Positions 36,071 through 44,950 are shown, counted from the stretch's first letter. The stretch: DNA of 64,000 nt from Nocardioides sp. JS614 (GCF_000015265.1 NC_008699.1:2294001-2358000); one strand, 5' to 3'. A program made the numbers and translations. The notes: a model not told the origin generated them from the sequence alone.

Positions 36071-36083
36071 TTACATTGCGTAA
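36071..36083. promoter_or_regulatory. Possible MarR-type operator
   Basis: TTACATTGCGTAA has TTAC/GTAA arms and lies 56 bases upstream of the MFS pseudogene start, in AT-richer DNA. It could be the old operator of the MFS-MarR operon. Confidence 0.4.
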
Positions 36084-36164
36084 CGAAACAAGAGTTCCGG
36101 TCGCTCAATGACGAGGAGGTTCGCGGCGGCGGCTCCCGCTTGCTCCGACTAGTGTCTGTCAGCG

Positions 36165-36542
36165 ATGGTTTCCGGAATCGACCCCTCAGCGCTGCGCGCC
36201 GCCCGCGAGAAGGCGGGCCTGACCCAGCATGAGTTGGCGCGTCTTGTTGGTGCCGCCGGTGGGGAGCGCATATCTCGTTGGGAGCTGGGCGCGTCGGTTC
36301 CTCGACCGGACTTCTTGGTCAAGCTTGCTAGACCGTTGACCGTGTCCCTGGCCGCCCTCGTTCAAGATGACCTCAGCGGCAACGCCCCCGGTTGGATGGT
36401 CCGCCTTCACTCCACGGGCTCGTGGGCGGGACCTCGCCTACTGCTCGCCACGTTCGCGGCCTACACGGGTCGCAACCACCTGCTCGCGGAGTTCCAGGAG
36501 ATGGCCCGCGTCTTCTGGGACAACTCCCTCCAGTCGGACTAG
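36165..36542 (+). CDS. XRE-family helix-turn-helix protein
   Basis: 125 residues with an N-terminal lambda-repressor-like domain (REKAGLTQHELARLVGAAGGERISRWELGASVPRPDFLVKLA, about residues 14-55). The C-terminal 60 residues have no recognised domain and could be in an altered frame after a lesion. The gene is isolated between the MFS pseudogene and a GNAT gene. Role unknown; such proteins often regulate mobile-element or toxin-antitoxin genes. Confidence 0.7.
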   Translation: MVSGIDPSALRAAREKAGLTQHELARLVGAAGGERISRWELGASVPRPDFLVKLARPLTVSLAALVQDDLSGNAPGWMVRLHSTGSWAGPRLLLATFAAYTGRNHLLAEFQEMARVFWDNSLQSD

Positions 36543-36662
36543 GCACGGGCGAGCCCTAGGACGTGCCGCGCCCGCGGCGTAGGGACCTGTCGGCACGTTC
36601 ATGAAGACATGCGCTCTGAGGAGCTGGTTGGAATCGCCCGGTCATGCCGAGTTTCGGGCGCG

Positions 36663-37265
36663 TCAGGGCGACGGACGCAGGCGGTCGTGGATGTGCGTCA
36701 CCTTGACCCATTCCGCGCGCAACATGGCATACATGTATCCGTCGTGCCATGTTCCATCGCGGTGCAGTCCGGATTGCACCGTGTGCGCCTCTCGTCGCAT
36801 GCCTAGTCGCTCCATCAGCCGCCAAGAAGCTCTGTTCTCGACGGTGCATCCGGCGACAACGCGATGCAGCCCGAGGTGACCGAAGCAGATGTCGAGGAGG
36901 GCCGACACAGACTCGGTGGCCAGGCCGCGTCCTTGCCAGTCGGGGCTAACGACCCAACCGATTTCCGCCGCTACGCCCTGGGCTTGTTCGCGTACTTCAG
37001 CCTGTGAATAGGCGTTCTCGCGCACCAGCAGGAGGTCCCCAATCACTTGGTCGCCGACCTCCACGACCAAAGTGCTGGCGAGGCGCTCCGCCTCGACGAA
37101 TCTGTCCGTCCACGGGCCCAGTTCACCTGGCAAACCGGTCAGGAAGTCGGAGACCCCTGGCCTTCGGCGGATGGCCCAGATGACCTCTGCATCACTTCGT
37201 GTGGCTGGTCTTATGGAGGCACGCGCAGTCCGGTGGGGCCAAGCAACCGATTCAGCGAACGTCAT
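36663..37265 (-). CDS. GNAT acetyltransferase, RimJ/RimL type
   Basis: 200 residues. The acetyl-CoA binding motif lies in IGWVVSPDWQGRGLATESVSALLDICF, and the C-terminal FGHLGLHRVVAGCTVENRASWRLMERLGMRREA is typical of RimJ/RimL-like enzymes that acetylate protein N-termini or small amines. The ATG at 37265 removes an N-terminal tail present from 37295. Target unknown. It is close to the integrase gene and reads in the same direction. Confidence 0.85.
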   Translation of the reverse strand: MTFAESVAWPHRTARASIRPATRSDAEVIWAIRRRPGVSDFLTGLPGELGPWTDRFVEAERLASTLVVEVGDQVIGDLLLVRENAYSQAEVREQAQGVAAEIGWVVSPDWQGRGLATESVSALLDICFGHLGLHRVVAGCTVENRASWRLMERLGMRREAHTVQSGLHRDGTWHDGYMYAMLRAEWVKVTHIHDRLRPSP

Positions 37266-37340
37266 GACATGGAGTCTCGCGCAGCCCGTATACAAAAGGC
37301 ACAGGCTGGTCGAAACCGCCCGACCATGCCGCTGACCGGG

Positions 37341-38252
37341 TCAGGTGCCGGACGCCATGTAGGCCGCCAGGACGTAGTTGGGGTGTCGGTCGAGGTTCTT
37401 GCGGGCGCGGTCGTAGCGCATGGTGGTTCTCGGGTCGGCGTGCCGGGCCGCGATCTGGACGTCACGCAGGTCGACCCCGGCGTCGAGCATGGTGGTGACG
37501 AAGGTGTGGCGGAGCATGTGCGGGTGCATCCGATCGGTGGCGATTCCCGCGACCCGGGCGAGGGCTCGCAGCCGGCGGGTGGCGCAGTGCCGGTCCATCC
37601 GGTTGCCGGTGCGGCTTCTGAGGATCGGCCCACCGGTCCGGCCGTCGACCGCGCGCTCGATCGCGCGTCCCACCGCGGGTGGCAACGGGACCAGCGCGAT
37701 CTTGTCGCCCTTGCCCCACACGCGGAGCACGCGATGTCCGTGCACTTCCTCAAGAGCCTCGACATTGGCGCCGGTCGCTTCGAAGATCCGCAGCCCGAGC
37801 AGGCCCAGCATGGTCACCAGGGCGAAGTCGTTGATGTTGGCCGACTTCCTGCCGGCGGTGAGCATGGCCTCGAGCTGGAGGTGGCTGAGACCCAGCGTGG
37901 GTGACTCCGTGGAGACGCGGGGACGGCGCACGTACTCCGCTGGCGAGTGCTTTAGGAGGCCGTCGATGACGCAGGTGCGGTAGAAGCCGGCGACCACCGA
38001 TAGCCGACGCGAGACGGTGGAGGGCTTGTATCGGCCGACCTCCTGCATCCAGCGGAGGAAGAGCTCGACGTGGGGGCGCTGGGCCGCCAACGGGTCCAAT
38101 CCTTGCCGGCCGCACCAGCCGAGGTAGGAGCGTAGGTCGGACTCGGTGTGAATCCGGGACTGGCCCTTGAAACGTGCAAGGTAGGCCGCGACGGCGATGC
38201 GAAGCGTGGCGCTGGCGTCTGCGCCAGGGACGATGAGTTGGGCAGTGTTCAT
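37341..38252 (-). CDS. Tyrosine recombinase (phage integrase family)
   Basis: 303 residues. The N-terminal SAM-like core-binding domain covers residues 15-100. The catalytic domain has a full residue set: Arg155 in LGLR, Lys182 or 184, His245 and Arg248 in HMLRHT, His271 in ARHAD and Tyr280 in MRYDR. The length is that of XerC/D or transposon integrases, without an arm-binding domain. It lies between repeat copies B and C. A small gene (38310-38591) is upstream on the same strand. It appears intact, so it could act on the dispersed repeats, but no site binding can be shown here. Confidence 0.92.
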   Translation of the reverse strand: MNTAQLIVPGADASATLRIAVAAYLARFKGQSRIHTESDLRSYLGWCGRQGLDPLAAQRPHVELFLRWMQEVGRYKPSTVSRRLSVVAGFYRTCVIDGLLKHSPAEYVRRPRVSTESPTLGLSHLQLEAMLTAGRKSANINDFALVTMLGLLGLRIFEATGANVEALEEVHGHRVLRVWGKGDKIALVPLPPAVGRAIERAVDGRTGGPILRSRTGNRMDRHCATRRLRALARVAGIATDRMHPHMLRHTFVTTMLDAGVDLRDVQIAARHADPRTTMRYDRARKNLDRHPNYVLAAYMASGT

Positions 38253-38309
38253 CGCCCCACTGCGTCACTCGCAGAAGGCGCTGTCAACGCCACCGCTCTG
38301 CAGCCGTCG

Positions 38310-38591
38310 TCATCGGCGCCTGGGGGCGCCGCGTTCCCACCAGTCGACAGGCGGACCGTTACCAATCAGGCTGGTTGTGAACTCGACGTCCGAAGCGTTG
38401 CAGAACTTCCAGAGTTCCTTCGCCGCGCGGCTGTACTGAAAGACGACCTGATCGACCTCGAAGACATCGAGCTGACCGGCACGAAAGCGGTCAACGGCCT
38501 CCCCGACATGTTGGACAAGTTCAGCCAACTGAGCCTGGTGATACTCCGCAACCGCCTCACGTGCGGCCCTCCGCTCCGACTTGCTGGACAT
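38310..38591 (-). CDS. Small conserved-looking hypothetical protein
   Basis: 93 residues, helical and charged (SERRAAREAVAEYHQAQLAELVQHVGEAVDRFRAGQLDVFEVDQ), with a C-terminal WKFCN and WWERG. I chose the ATG at 38591 because the helical part starts there; the frame begins at 38642. It lies 57 bases upstream of the integrase and reads with it, so an accessory role is possible. No known domain recognised. Confidence 0.65.
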   Translation of the reverse strand: MSSKSERRAAREAVAEYHQAQLAELVQHVGEAVDRFRAGQLDVFEVDQVVFQYSRAAKELWKFCNASDVEFTTSLIGNGPPVDWWERGAPRRR

Positions 38592-38723
38592 ACCAGCGAG
38601 GCTACTAAGTCGGCAGCGGCAGGACGCTTCCTCGACGACCATGCCCTCACAGCGGCAAGGGAGGACGTCTTCAGTTCGCCTAGGGTACTGTCGGCACGCT
38701 GCAACTTCCGGTACAAGAACGCC

Positions 38724-39248
38724 ATGGTGCGACTTCGTGTGGATGACTCGGCCGCCGCTAACGACGGTGCAGCGGTGTGGCCCATGTACAAGTCAGTCTT
38801 CGGCGATTACTCCGACTACGAAACGTGGCACGGGGCCGTCTGGGGCAAGCACAGCGTCCGGAACGGATTTCGCCTCGCCCGCGCGTACGACGCCGACGTG
38901 CTCGTCGGCTTCGCCTACGGCTACACGGGTGAGCACGGCCAGTGGTGGACCGACAACGCGCTCAGGGTGCTGGAGCATGAGGTCGCCGATGCCTGGCTGG
39001 GAGGACACTTCGAGTTGGTCAGTATCGGGGTGCTCGACACTGCTCGGCGTCGGGGTATTGGTCGAGGACTCATGCACGTCCTCCTTGAAGGTCTTCCCCA
39101 TGAGCGTCTGCTCCTGATGACGTCTTCAGATCCTTCAGACCCGGCGAGGCGGCTCTACGCGTCCGAAGGCTGGCACGTCCTAGGTCCAGGCATTGGTGAC
39201 GGGACCGTCATCATGGGGCGGCGTACCGGTGATCCGCCGACGGTCTAG
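38724..39248 (+). CDS. GNAT-family acetyltransferase
   Basis: 174 residues. The acetyl-CoA motif is in LVSIGVLDTARRRGIGRGLMHVLLEG, followed by LMTSSDPSDPARRLYASEGWHVLG. The ATG at 38724 begins sequence typical of the family; the frame is open to 38148 but the upstream part overlaps the small hypothetical gene on the other strand. Substrate unknown. It is the last plus-strand gene before repeat copy C. Confidence 0.82.
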   Translation: MVRLRVDDSAAANDGAAVWPMYKSVFGDYSDYETWHGAVWGKHSVRNGFRLARAYDADVLVGFAYGYTGEHGQWWTDNALRVLEHEVADAWLGGHFELVSIGVLDTARRRGIGRGLMHVLLEGLPHERLLLMTSSDPSDPARRLYASEGWHVLGPGIGDGTVIMGRRTGDPPTV

Positions 39249-39346
39249 AAGAGCCCGCACATCGGCATGAGAGTGCGCTTTGACTGCAGGTCGCGGGGGA
39301 GTGGCAGGTGCCCACAGAGCTCAGGTTCCGGCGCCAACTCGAATGG

Positions 39347-39379
39347 AACGAGGGCCCCGGCGTCGCCGAGGCCCTCGTT
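39347..39379. terminator. Hairpin terminator beside repeat copy C
   Basis: AACGAGGGCC and GGCCCTCGTT are perfect 10-base arms around a GC-rich loop. It works on paper for either strand and adjoins the repeat by one base. A near-identical hairpin lies at the same place beside copy D. Confidence 0.75.
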
Positions 39380-39380
39380 C

Positions 39381-39506
39381 TCGAACGCTGAGTTCGAGCT
39401 TTACGTGCACAAGTGACTATATGTCGTAATACTGACTGACTTACCCATGCTGACCTGCGCAAACGTCGAGGACCTTCGGCCATGTGTACCACGCTTGTAA
39501 CGAGCG
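39381..39506 (+). repeat. Dispersed ~126-bp repeat, copy C
   Basis: Close to copies A and D, with the core GTCGTAATACTGACTGAC and the right part TGTACCACGCTTGTAACGAG. In the minus-strand frame a TAA interrupts just before VSQYYDI. Homology with copy D also includes the hairpin on its left. It lies between convergent genes. Confidence 0.85.
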
Positions 39507-39641
39507 GGCGCGGAATCGAGCGCTGTACGTACAAGGGCACGTCCCGCGGCGTTGCCGTTCGAGGCGGCCGTCCGAGCCCCGCTTCGTGGGTGACATCGCG
39601 GGCGCCAAGCTGCTCACGTCGTCGGATCCATGCCGTCACGA

Positions 39642-40109
39642 TCACTCGTCGCACGCATGGCCAGGTCCGCTCGGGAGAGGCGCCACACTCGCTCGGCGGA
39701 AACGCCGATAGCTCCACGCGATCAACCCCAGGGCCACGAGCCCCGACATGACGAGCGAGATGCCTGCCGCGGGGCCGCCGGGGAGCCAGCTGCGGTGGGA
39801 GAACCACCACCATGGGGGAACCGGGGGACCCGACACCCAGAGCAGTCCGCACGCCAGGACTCCGACGGCCAGCAGGGTGGACGAAGCGATCCTGGGCCAA
39901 GTCTCGACGTTACGCGCTGCACCGGCCAAGGCACGCTGCTTGAGCGGCTCGAGACGTCGCTCCGCCCATTCGTACTGCCGGGCCAGGATCGCTACCGCCG
40001 CGAAGATCATCAGGGTCCCCGGACCGGGAACGGCCAGAGCGACGAATCCAGCAACCAGAAGGGTCCAGCCGACGACTTCTAGCGCCAGTCGCTGTCCAAC
40101 ACGTTTCAC
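39642..40109 (-). CDS. PGPGW-motif transmembrane protein
   Basis: 155 residues. The N-terminal span carries the family motif (VPGPGTLMIFAAVAILARQYEWAERRLEPLK, residues about 27-56), and two further hydrophobic segments follow. Members of this family of putative membrane proteins have no assigned function. It is downstream of the NmrA-like genes on the same strand with a 129-base gap. Confidence 0.8.
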   Translation of the reverse strand: MKRVGQRLALEVVGWTLLVAGFVALAVPGPGTLMIFAAVAILARQYEWAERRLEPLKQRALAGAARNVETWPRIASSTLLAVGVLACGLLWVSGPPVPPWWWFSHRSWLPGGPAAGISLVMSGLVALGLIAWSYRRFRRASVAPLPSGPGHACDE

Positions 40110-40238
40110 AGCAACAGCGCCCGCATAAGACGCCGCGACAACCGTGCTGCAGGGTCATCGGATGAGGCCGCAGTCGCAGCGGCGACAAGCATCAGAGGAG
40201 TCATTCCGAGCGTGAACCTGTCGCCGACGGCTGAGTGG

Positions 40239-41093
40239 TCAGACCCACGTGCGCAAGGTAGTCGCCAGGGGCTCGGTGGGGTGACCGATGAGGCGGGCGA
40301 GGTCGCCCGGGGTAGGTGCGAGGGCGCCGTCGCGCATGTTGCCGTGGAGGGCGACCATGAAGCCGGCGGTCCCCTCGTCGAGACCGAACGCGAGCATCTG
40401 GTCGTGCTCCTGCTCGGGGGTCAGTGCCTGGTAGCGCACGGGCTGGTCCAGCACCTGCCCGGCGACGCCGGCGAACTCTTCGTAGCTCCATGCGGTGTCA
40501 CCGGAGAGCTCGTAGGCCTGCCCCTCGTGACCGGTGCTGGTCAGCACCACAGCGCCGGCTTCGGCGAAGTCCTTGCGGGGTGCGGTCGCGAGACGCCCGT
40601 CGCCGACACTGTTGGCGATGACCCCCTGGTCCCGGGCGGCAGCGAAGTCCTGCTGGTGGTTCTCGGTGTACCAGCCGTTGCGCAGGAAGGTCGCCGGGAT
40701 GCCAGAGGCGGTGATGAGCTCCTCGGTGGCCTTGTGCTCGGCAGCGAGGCCGAGGATGGTGGTCGGCGCCTGCAGCGCGGAGGTGTAGATCATGTGTCCG
40801 ACGCCGGCGCGGCGGGCTGCCTCGATGGCGTTGCGGCGCGGTCCGAGGGCTTGCCCGGGTGCCCCGACGGAGATCAGCAGCAGCCTGTCGACGTCGGCGA
40901 GTGCGGCTGTGGTGCCCTCGACGTCGTCGAGGTCGAGAGCAGCGGTGCGCACTCCTCGGTCGGCGAGGGCGCTGAGGCGATCGGCGTTTCGACCGAGGGC
41001 GAGGATGTCGCCTGCGGGGATGCCGCGCCCGAGGAGCGCGTCGATGGTGAGGCCGCCGAGCTGTCCGGTGGCGCCGACGATGGCGATGGTCAT
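40239..41093 (-). CDS. NmrA-like NAD(P)-binding oxidoreductase
   Basis: 284 residues. The Rossmann start TIAIVGATGQLGGLTIDALL and the NmrA/QOR2-like middle part YTSALQAPTTILGLAAEHKATEELI suggest an NADPH:quinone oxidoreductase or redox sensor. The ATG at 41093 follows AAAGGAA. It ends the redox operon begun by the TetR gene at 44930; 22 bases separate it from the next NAD-binding protein gene. Confidence 0.87.
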   Translation of the reverse strand: MTIAIVGATGQLGGLTIDALLGRGIPAGDILALGRNADRLSALADRGVRTAALDLDDVEGTTAALADVDRLLLISVGAPGQALGPRRNAIEAARRAGVGHMIYTSALQAPTTILGLAAEHKATEELITASGIPATFLRNGWYTENHQQDFAAARDQGVIANSVGDGRLATAPRKDFAEAGAVVLTSTGHEGQAYELSGDTAWSYEEFAGVAGQVLDQPVRYQALTPEQEHDQMLAFGLDEGTAGFMVALHGNMRDGALAPTPGDLARLIGHPTEPLATTLRTWV

Positions 41094-41115
41094 GAGTTGA
41101 GTTCCTTTGTAGTTG

Positions 41116-41757
41116 TCAGTTGCTGATGGCGGGGGCGCGGTGGACATAGGTGGTGTCGTCGACCTGCCCAGCGGTGAAGGCGGCGATGTCGGCGCGGCCG
41201 ATGGCGAAGCCGAGCTTGTCGGTGCCGAAGAACCCGACCCGGGGGGTGCCCTTCTTGGGGGTGTCCTTGGGGGCGATGAAGCGGACGATCGTCCAGTCGA
41301 GGTTGGACGCCATGACCAGGTCGGTCATCCCGGTGATCTCGTCGTAGGCGCGCCGCATGAAGGTGCGAGGCATGAAGGTCGTGAACCTGGTGACCAGCGT
41401 CGGCCGCTCGCGTGGGTCGAGGATCGCCGGGGTTGCGTGACCGACGTAGCGCCGTACGCCGTGGCGCCCCATGGCATCAAGGATGTGGCCGATGCCCACG
41501 ACGAGGGGCAGCCCGGTCGCTGTGCGTTCCATGCTGGGGCCGAGCGCACTCACCACGGCGTGAGCCCCGAGGATGGCGGTGTCGATCGCGGCGGCATCGT
41601 CCAGCTCGCCGATGACGACGCGGACCCGGTCGGCCCAACCGGGCGGGACCTTGTCGGGGTTGCGGGCGTAGGCGGTGACGGTGTGGCCTCGGTCGAGCAG
41701 CTCAGTGACGGTGAGTGATCCGATGGCGCCGGTGGCGCCGAAGACGGTCACGTTCAT
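41116..41757 (-). CDS. NAD(P)H-binding protein (SDR-like, NmrA/YwnB type)
   Basis: 213 residues. The dinucleotide motif is TVFGATGAIGSLTVTELLDRGH, followed by ARNPDKV, which selects NADP, and NLDWTIVRF, typical of atypical short-chain dehydrogenases of the YwnB/BVR-B type. Probably a cytoplasmic flavin or quinone reductase. A related gene is at 48167, in the second, decayed version of the cluster. It lies 30 bases downstream of the quinone oxidoreductase gene. Confidence 0.87.
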   Translation of the reverse strand: MNVTVFGATGAIGSLTVTELLDRGHTVTAYARNPDKVPPGWADRVRVVIGELDDAAAIDTAILGAHAVVSALGPSMERTATGLPLVVGIGHILDAMGRHGVRRYVGHATPAILDPRERPTLVTRFTTFMPRTFMRRAYDEITGMTDLVMASNLDWTIVRFIAPKDTPKKGTPRVGFFGTDKLGFAIGRADIAAFTAGQVDDTTYVHRAPAISN

Positions 41758-41787
41758 GAGTTGGAGCTCCTGGTTTCGTGTAGGTGT

Positions 41788-42723
41788 TCAGCGGGTGATG
41801 AGGACCTTGCCGAGGGTGCCGTCGGCGAAGGCCGCGAACGCCTCGGGCGCGCGCCCCAAGGGGATGGCGGTCTCAACGTTGACGCGGAGCTCACCCCTGG
41901 CTACCCGCTCGAGCAGCGCCGCGAGCTTCTCGGCGGTGGCGTCGGCCATGATCGTGGCGACGGTGACGTCGTCGCGGCCGAACTGCTCGGCGCTCGCACC
42001 GAGGGTCGAGGCTGCGGCGCCGCCGGGCTTGAGGACGGTGGCGAGCGCGCTGGGGTCGCCGGCGGCGTGCACGATCTTGTCGACGCCCTGCGGCGCGATG
42101 GCCTCGATGGCGGCGGCGACGTCGCCGGTGTAGTCGAGGGTGTGCGCCGCGCCGAGGCTGCGGACGTAGGCCTCCTCCTGACCGGGCTGGGCGGTCCCGA
42201 TGACAGTGGCACCGGCTGCCGCTGCGAGCTGGGTGGCGATGGAGCCGACGCCCCCGGTGGCTCCGGAGACGAGCACCGTCTCACCGGCCTGGATGTCGAG
42301 TGCCTCGAGCGCGTCTGAGGCGGCGACGCCGGCCAGGCCGATGACGGCAGCCTGCTGGGAGTCGACTCCGGACGGGACAGCGGTGACGGCGGTGGCGGGC
42401 AGCGCGACGTACTCGGTGAAGCTGCCGGTCCTGGGGCCGAGCGCCATGCCGGGGAAGACGGCGGTGACCCGGTCGCCGACCGCGACGCCTTCGACGCCCT
42501 CACCGAGGGCGGTGACGGTGCCGACGAGGTCGCGGCCGAGCACGACGGGGAACTCGATGCCGGGGATCATGTCCCAGACGTAGCCGGCGGTGACCGACAG
42601 GTCGAATCCGTTGACCGAGGCCGCCTCGACCTCGACGAGGACCTCGCCGGCGGTGGGCTCGGGAGTCGGCAGGTCCTGGACGGTGGGCTGGGTGTCGCGG
42701 GCGGTGATGGCGAATGCCTTCAT
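41788..42723 (-). CDS. Zinc-independent NADP-dependent quinone oxidoreductase (MDR family)
   Basis: 311 residues. The N-terminal GroES-like domain has ASVNGFDLSV and FPVVLGRDLVGTV, and the Rossmann part has VSGATGGVGSIATQLA. The catalytic zinc ligands of alcohol dehydrogenases are absent, as in quinone oxidoreductases. A strong AGGAGG precedes the ATG at 42723; the frame extends to 42888 but only through the DoxX gene. It is part of the TetR-LLM-DoxX-QOR-NmrA operon. Confidence 0.9.
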   Translation of the reverse strand: MKAFAITARDTQPTVQDLPTPEPTAGEVLVEVEAASVNGFDLSVTAGYVWDMIPGIEFPVVLGRDLVGTVTALGEGVEGVAVGDRVTAVFPGMALGPRTGSFTEYVALPATAVTAVPSGVDSQQAAVIGLAGVAASDALEALDIQAGETVLVSGATGGVGSIATQLAAAAGATVIGTAQPGQEEAYVRSLGAAHTLDYTGDVAAAIEAIAPQGVDKIVHAAGDPSALATVLKPGGAAASTLGASAEQFGRDDVTVATIMADATAEKLAALLERVARGELRVNVETAIPLGRAPEAFAAFADGTLGKVLITR

Positions 42724-42778
42724 GGTGTTCCTCCTGTGGATGGGTGGATCGGGTGGTGGGTCGGGCAGGGATGGATGT

Positions 42779-43132
42779 TCAGGCGGTGACGATGCGCAGC
42801 ACCAGGACTGCGACCGACAGCACGAGCGGGACCAGCGGCATGGCCAGGCCCTTGGTGTCGCCGACGCGCAGGTGGCCGCCCATGGCACCGAGGAAGTAGG
42901 CAGTCAGGCCGGCCGCGGCGGCGATGCCGAGGGGCTCGAGCCACAGACCGGCGACGATGCCGATGGCACCGGCGACTTCGAGGGCGGCCAGGACGGGGAT
43001 GTAGCGCATCGGGACGCCAACGGTCTTGTGGATGCTGGTGACGACCTGCTCGTTCTGGCGCAGCTTCATTGCCGCGGAGTTGACGGCGAGGAAAGCGAGC
43101 AGGACGGTGGCGATGACGAGGGCGATGAACAT
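42779..43132 (-). CDS. DoxX-family membrane protein
   Basis: 117 residues with four hydrophobic segments and the DoxX pattern (NSAAMKL, RYIPVLAALEVAGAIGIVAGL, GLTAYFLGAMGGHLRVGD). DoxX-like proteins are associated with thiol and redox stress in actinobacteria; biochemistry is unclear. AAGGAA precedes the ATG. It lies between the LLM flavoenzyme and quinone oxidoreductase genes. A relative is at 49424. Confidence 0.87.
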   Translation of the reverse strand: MFIALVIATVLLAFLAVNSAAMKLRQNEQVVTSIHKTVGVPMRYIPVLAALEVAGAIGIVAGLWLEPLGIAAAAGLTAYFLGAMGGHLRVGDTKGLAMPLVPLVLSVAVLVLRIVTA

Positions 43133-43177
43133 GGTTCGTTTCCTTCGGTGGAGGGGACAGCTGGTGGTGTGGCCGGC

Positions 43178-44215
43178 CTACTGGCCGAGCTCTTTGCGGA
43201 TTTGGGGGAGCACCTCAGTGCCCAGGAGGTCGACGCTCTTCAGGAAGTCGGCGTGCGGCATGCCGCCGACGTCCATCTGCAGGATCTGTCGGTCGTGGCC
43301 GAGCAGCTGGTGGAGGTGCAGGATGCGGTCGGCCACCTCGTTGGGTCCACCGGCGAAGACCATGCCGCCGGGCTCGACTGCTGCCTCGCGACCCGGGAGC
43401 GCCATCGCGGGTCGGCCGACCTCGGCTGCGCCGGTGGCCATCATGCGGCGCTCGTGCTCGAGGTAGGTGGCCTTGGCCGCCTTGTTGTCGGTGCCGACGA
43501 ACCCATGGACTGCGACGGCGATCCCGGCCTCCTCCGCGGGGTGTCCCATCTGGGCCCAGGCGTCGCGGTAGGCGTGGCCGTACTGGGCCCAGTGCTCCGG
43601 GGTGCCGCCCAGGATTCCGAGGAACATGGGGACACCGAGCTCGACGGCGCGACCGACCGAGCTGGGGCTGCCGCCGGTGCCGAGCCAGATCCTCAGTGGC
43701 TGCTCGGGTCGGGGCACGATCAGGACGTCGGATAGCGGCCGCTGCCGGTGGGGCCCGTTCCAGGTGACTCTCTCCTGGGCGTTGAGCGCGAGCAGCATCT
43801 CGAACTTCGAGGCGTAGAGCAGGTCGTAGTCGGCCTCGTCGTGGTCGAAGAGCGGGAACGTGATCGCCGAGGATCCCCGGCCGGCAACCGCCTCGATACG
43901 GCCGGGCGCAATGGCGGCCGCGGTGGAAAGCTGCTGGAAGACCCGGACCGGGTCGTCGGTGGACAGCACGGTCACGGTCGTGCCCAGCTTGATGCGGCGG
44001 GTCGAGGCGGCCGCGACGTTGACCATCGCCGTGGGGGAGGACAACGGCATCGAGCGGGTGTGGTGCTCGCCGAAACCGAAGAAGTCGAGCCCCACCTCCT
44101 CGGCCAGGTGGACGGCCTCGAGGACGTCGCGAATGGCCCGTGCGGTGGTCCCGTAACCGCCGTCGGCGGTACGAGGGGTGTTTCCGAACGTGTAGACGCC
44201 GAGCTCGAACGTCAT
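43178..44215 (-). CDS. LLM-class flavin-dependent oxidoreductase
   Basis: 345 residues of the bacterial luciferase-like fold, with GLDFFGFGEHHTRSMPLSSP near residue 42 and the RIEAVAGRGSS loop. These enzymes use F420 or FMN for oxidation or monooxygenation. The ATG at 44215 starts two bases after the TetR stop, giving translational coupling; the frame extends to 44299 inside tetR. It is probably the main catalytic gene of the operon. Substrate unknown. Confidence 0.9.
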   Translation of the reverse strand: MTFELGVYTFGNTPRTADGGYGTTARAIRDVLEAVHLAEEVGLDFFGFGEHHTRSMPLSSPTAMVNVAAASTRRIKLGTTVTVLSTDDPVRVFQQLSTAAAIAPGRIEAVAGRGSSAITFPLFDHDEADYDLLYASKFEMLLALNAQERVTWNGPHRQRPLSDVLIVPRPEQPLRIWLGTGGSPSSVGRAVELGVPMFLGILGGTPEHWAQYGHAYRDAWAQMGHPAEEAGIAVAVHGFVGTDNKAAKATYLEHERRMMATGAAEVGRPAMALPGREAAVEPGGMVFAGGPNEVADRILHLHQLLGHDRQILQMDVGGMPHADFLKSVDLLGTEVLPQIRKELGQ

Positions 44216-44216
44216 C

Positions 44217-44930
44217 TCAGTTGCCCTTCTCGGGAGTGGACGGGGTGGTGCTCTGCGGGCAGACCGGCTTGCTGCCCTTGGTCTTGCGGGTGCCGGCACC
44301 GAGGCGGTGCTCGCTGTTGCGGCGCATCGCCTCCTCGGTGGCGGAGGCCTGGGGGGCCGCCGGGCCGTCGGTGGCGGCGGAGGCCCGCAAGCCGTCGAGG
44401 ACCAGGTGGACCAGCCGCGCCGACGCCTCGTCGGAGATGTCGTGGGCGCGCTCGACGAGGCCCGCGTTGGCCATCAGCAGGAGTACGACGTCCTGGGTGG
44501 TGAAGTCCTGGCGCAGGACGCCTGCGGACCGGGCGCGGTCGACGAGCGTGACGAGACCCTGAAAGGCACGAGCCCTGAAGGCCTCGATCTCCGGTGCTCG
44601 GGTGACGTCCATGGTCACCAGGTCCGCGATGCCGCGGTCACGGGCCTGCATGAGACCCACCGCGGTGACGTATGAGGCGAAACCGTCCCAGGGGTCGGGC
44701 TCGGCCAGTGCTGCCTCGACCGCGTCCAGCTCCTCGGCCATGCGCTCCGCGAACACCGCAGCGATCAGGTCACCCCGCGTGGGGAAACGCCGGTACAGCG
44801 TCGCGTTGCCCGTGCCCGCCTGACGGGCGATGTCGTCCAGCGGTGCGTCCAGACCCTGCTCGGCGAACACGGCGCGGGCGGCCTCGACGATAGCGGCCCG
44901 GTTGCGGGCGGCGTCTGCTCTCAGCTCCAT
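44217..44930 (-). CDS. TetR-family transcriptional regulator
   Basis: 237 residues. The helix-turn-helix is ARAVFAEQGLDAPLDDIARQAGTGNATLYRRFPTRGD, and the effector domain includes DPWDGFASYV. The C-terminal 50 residues are low in structure (RKTKGSKPVCPQSTTPSTPEKGN). The ATG at 44930 starts the domain. It leads the redox operon and is divergent from the mycothiol-enzyme gene, with a perfect palindrome 20 bases upstream. It is related to the TetR at 49900. Confidence 0.9.
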   Translation of the reverse strand: MELRADAARNRAAIVEAARAVFAEQGLDAPLDDIARQAGTGNATLYRRFPTRGDLIAAVFAERMAEELDAVEAALAEPDPWDGFASYVTAVGLMQARDRGIADLVTMDVTRAPEIEAFRARAFQGLVTLVDRARSAGVLRQDFTTQDVVLLLMANAGLVERAHDISDEASARLVHLVLDGLRASAATDGPAAPQASATEEAMRRNSEHRLGAGTRKTKGSKPVCPQSTTPSTPEKGN

Positions 44931-44950
44931 GGACACCAGAACATAGCAAG

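Larger units (their letters stand above)
39249..39641. other. Convergent intergenic region with terminator and repeat copy C
   Basis: 393 bases between the GNAT gene (plus) and the membrane protein gene (minus). It contains the hairpin at 39347-39379 and the repeat at 39381-39506. The rest shows no gene. Confidence 0.6.
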
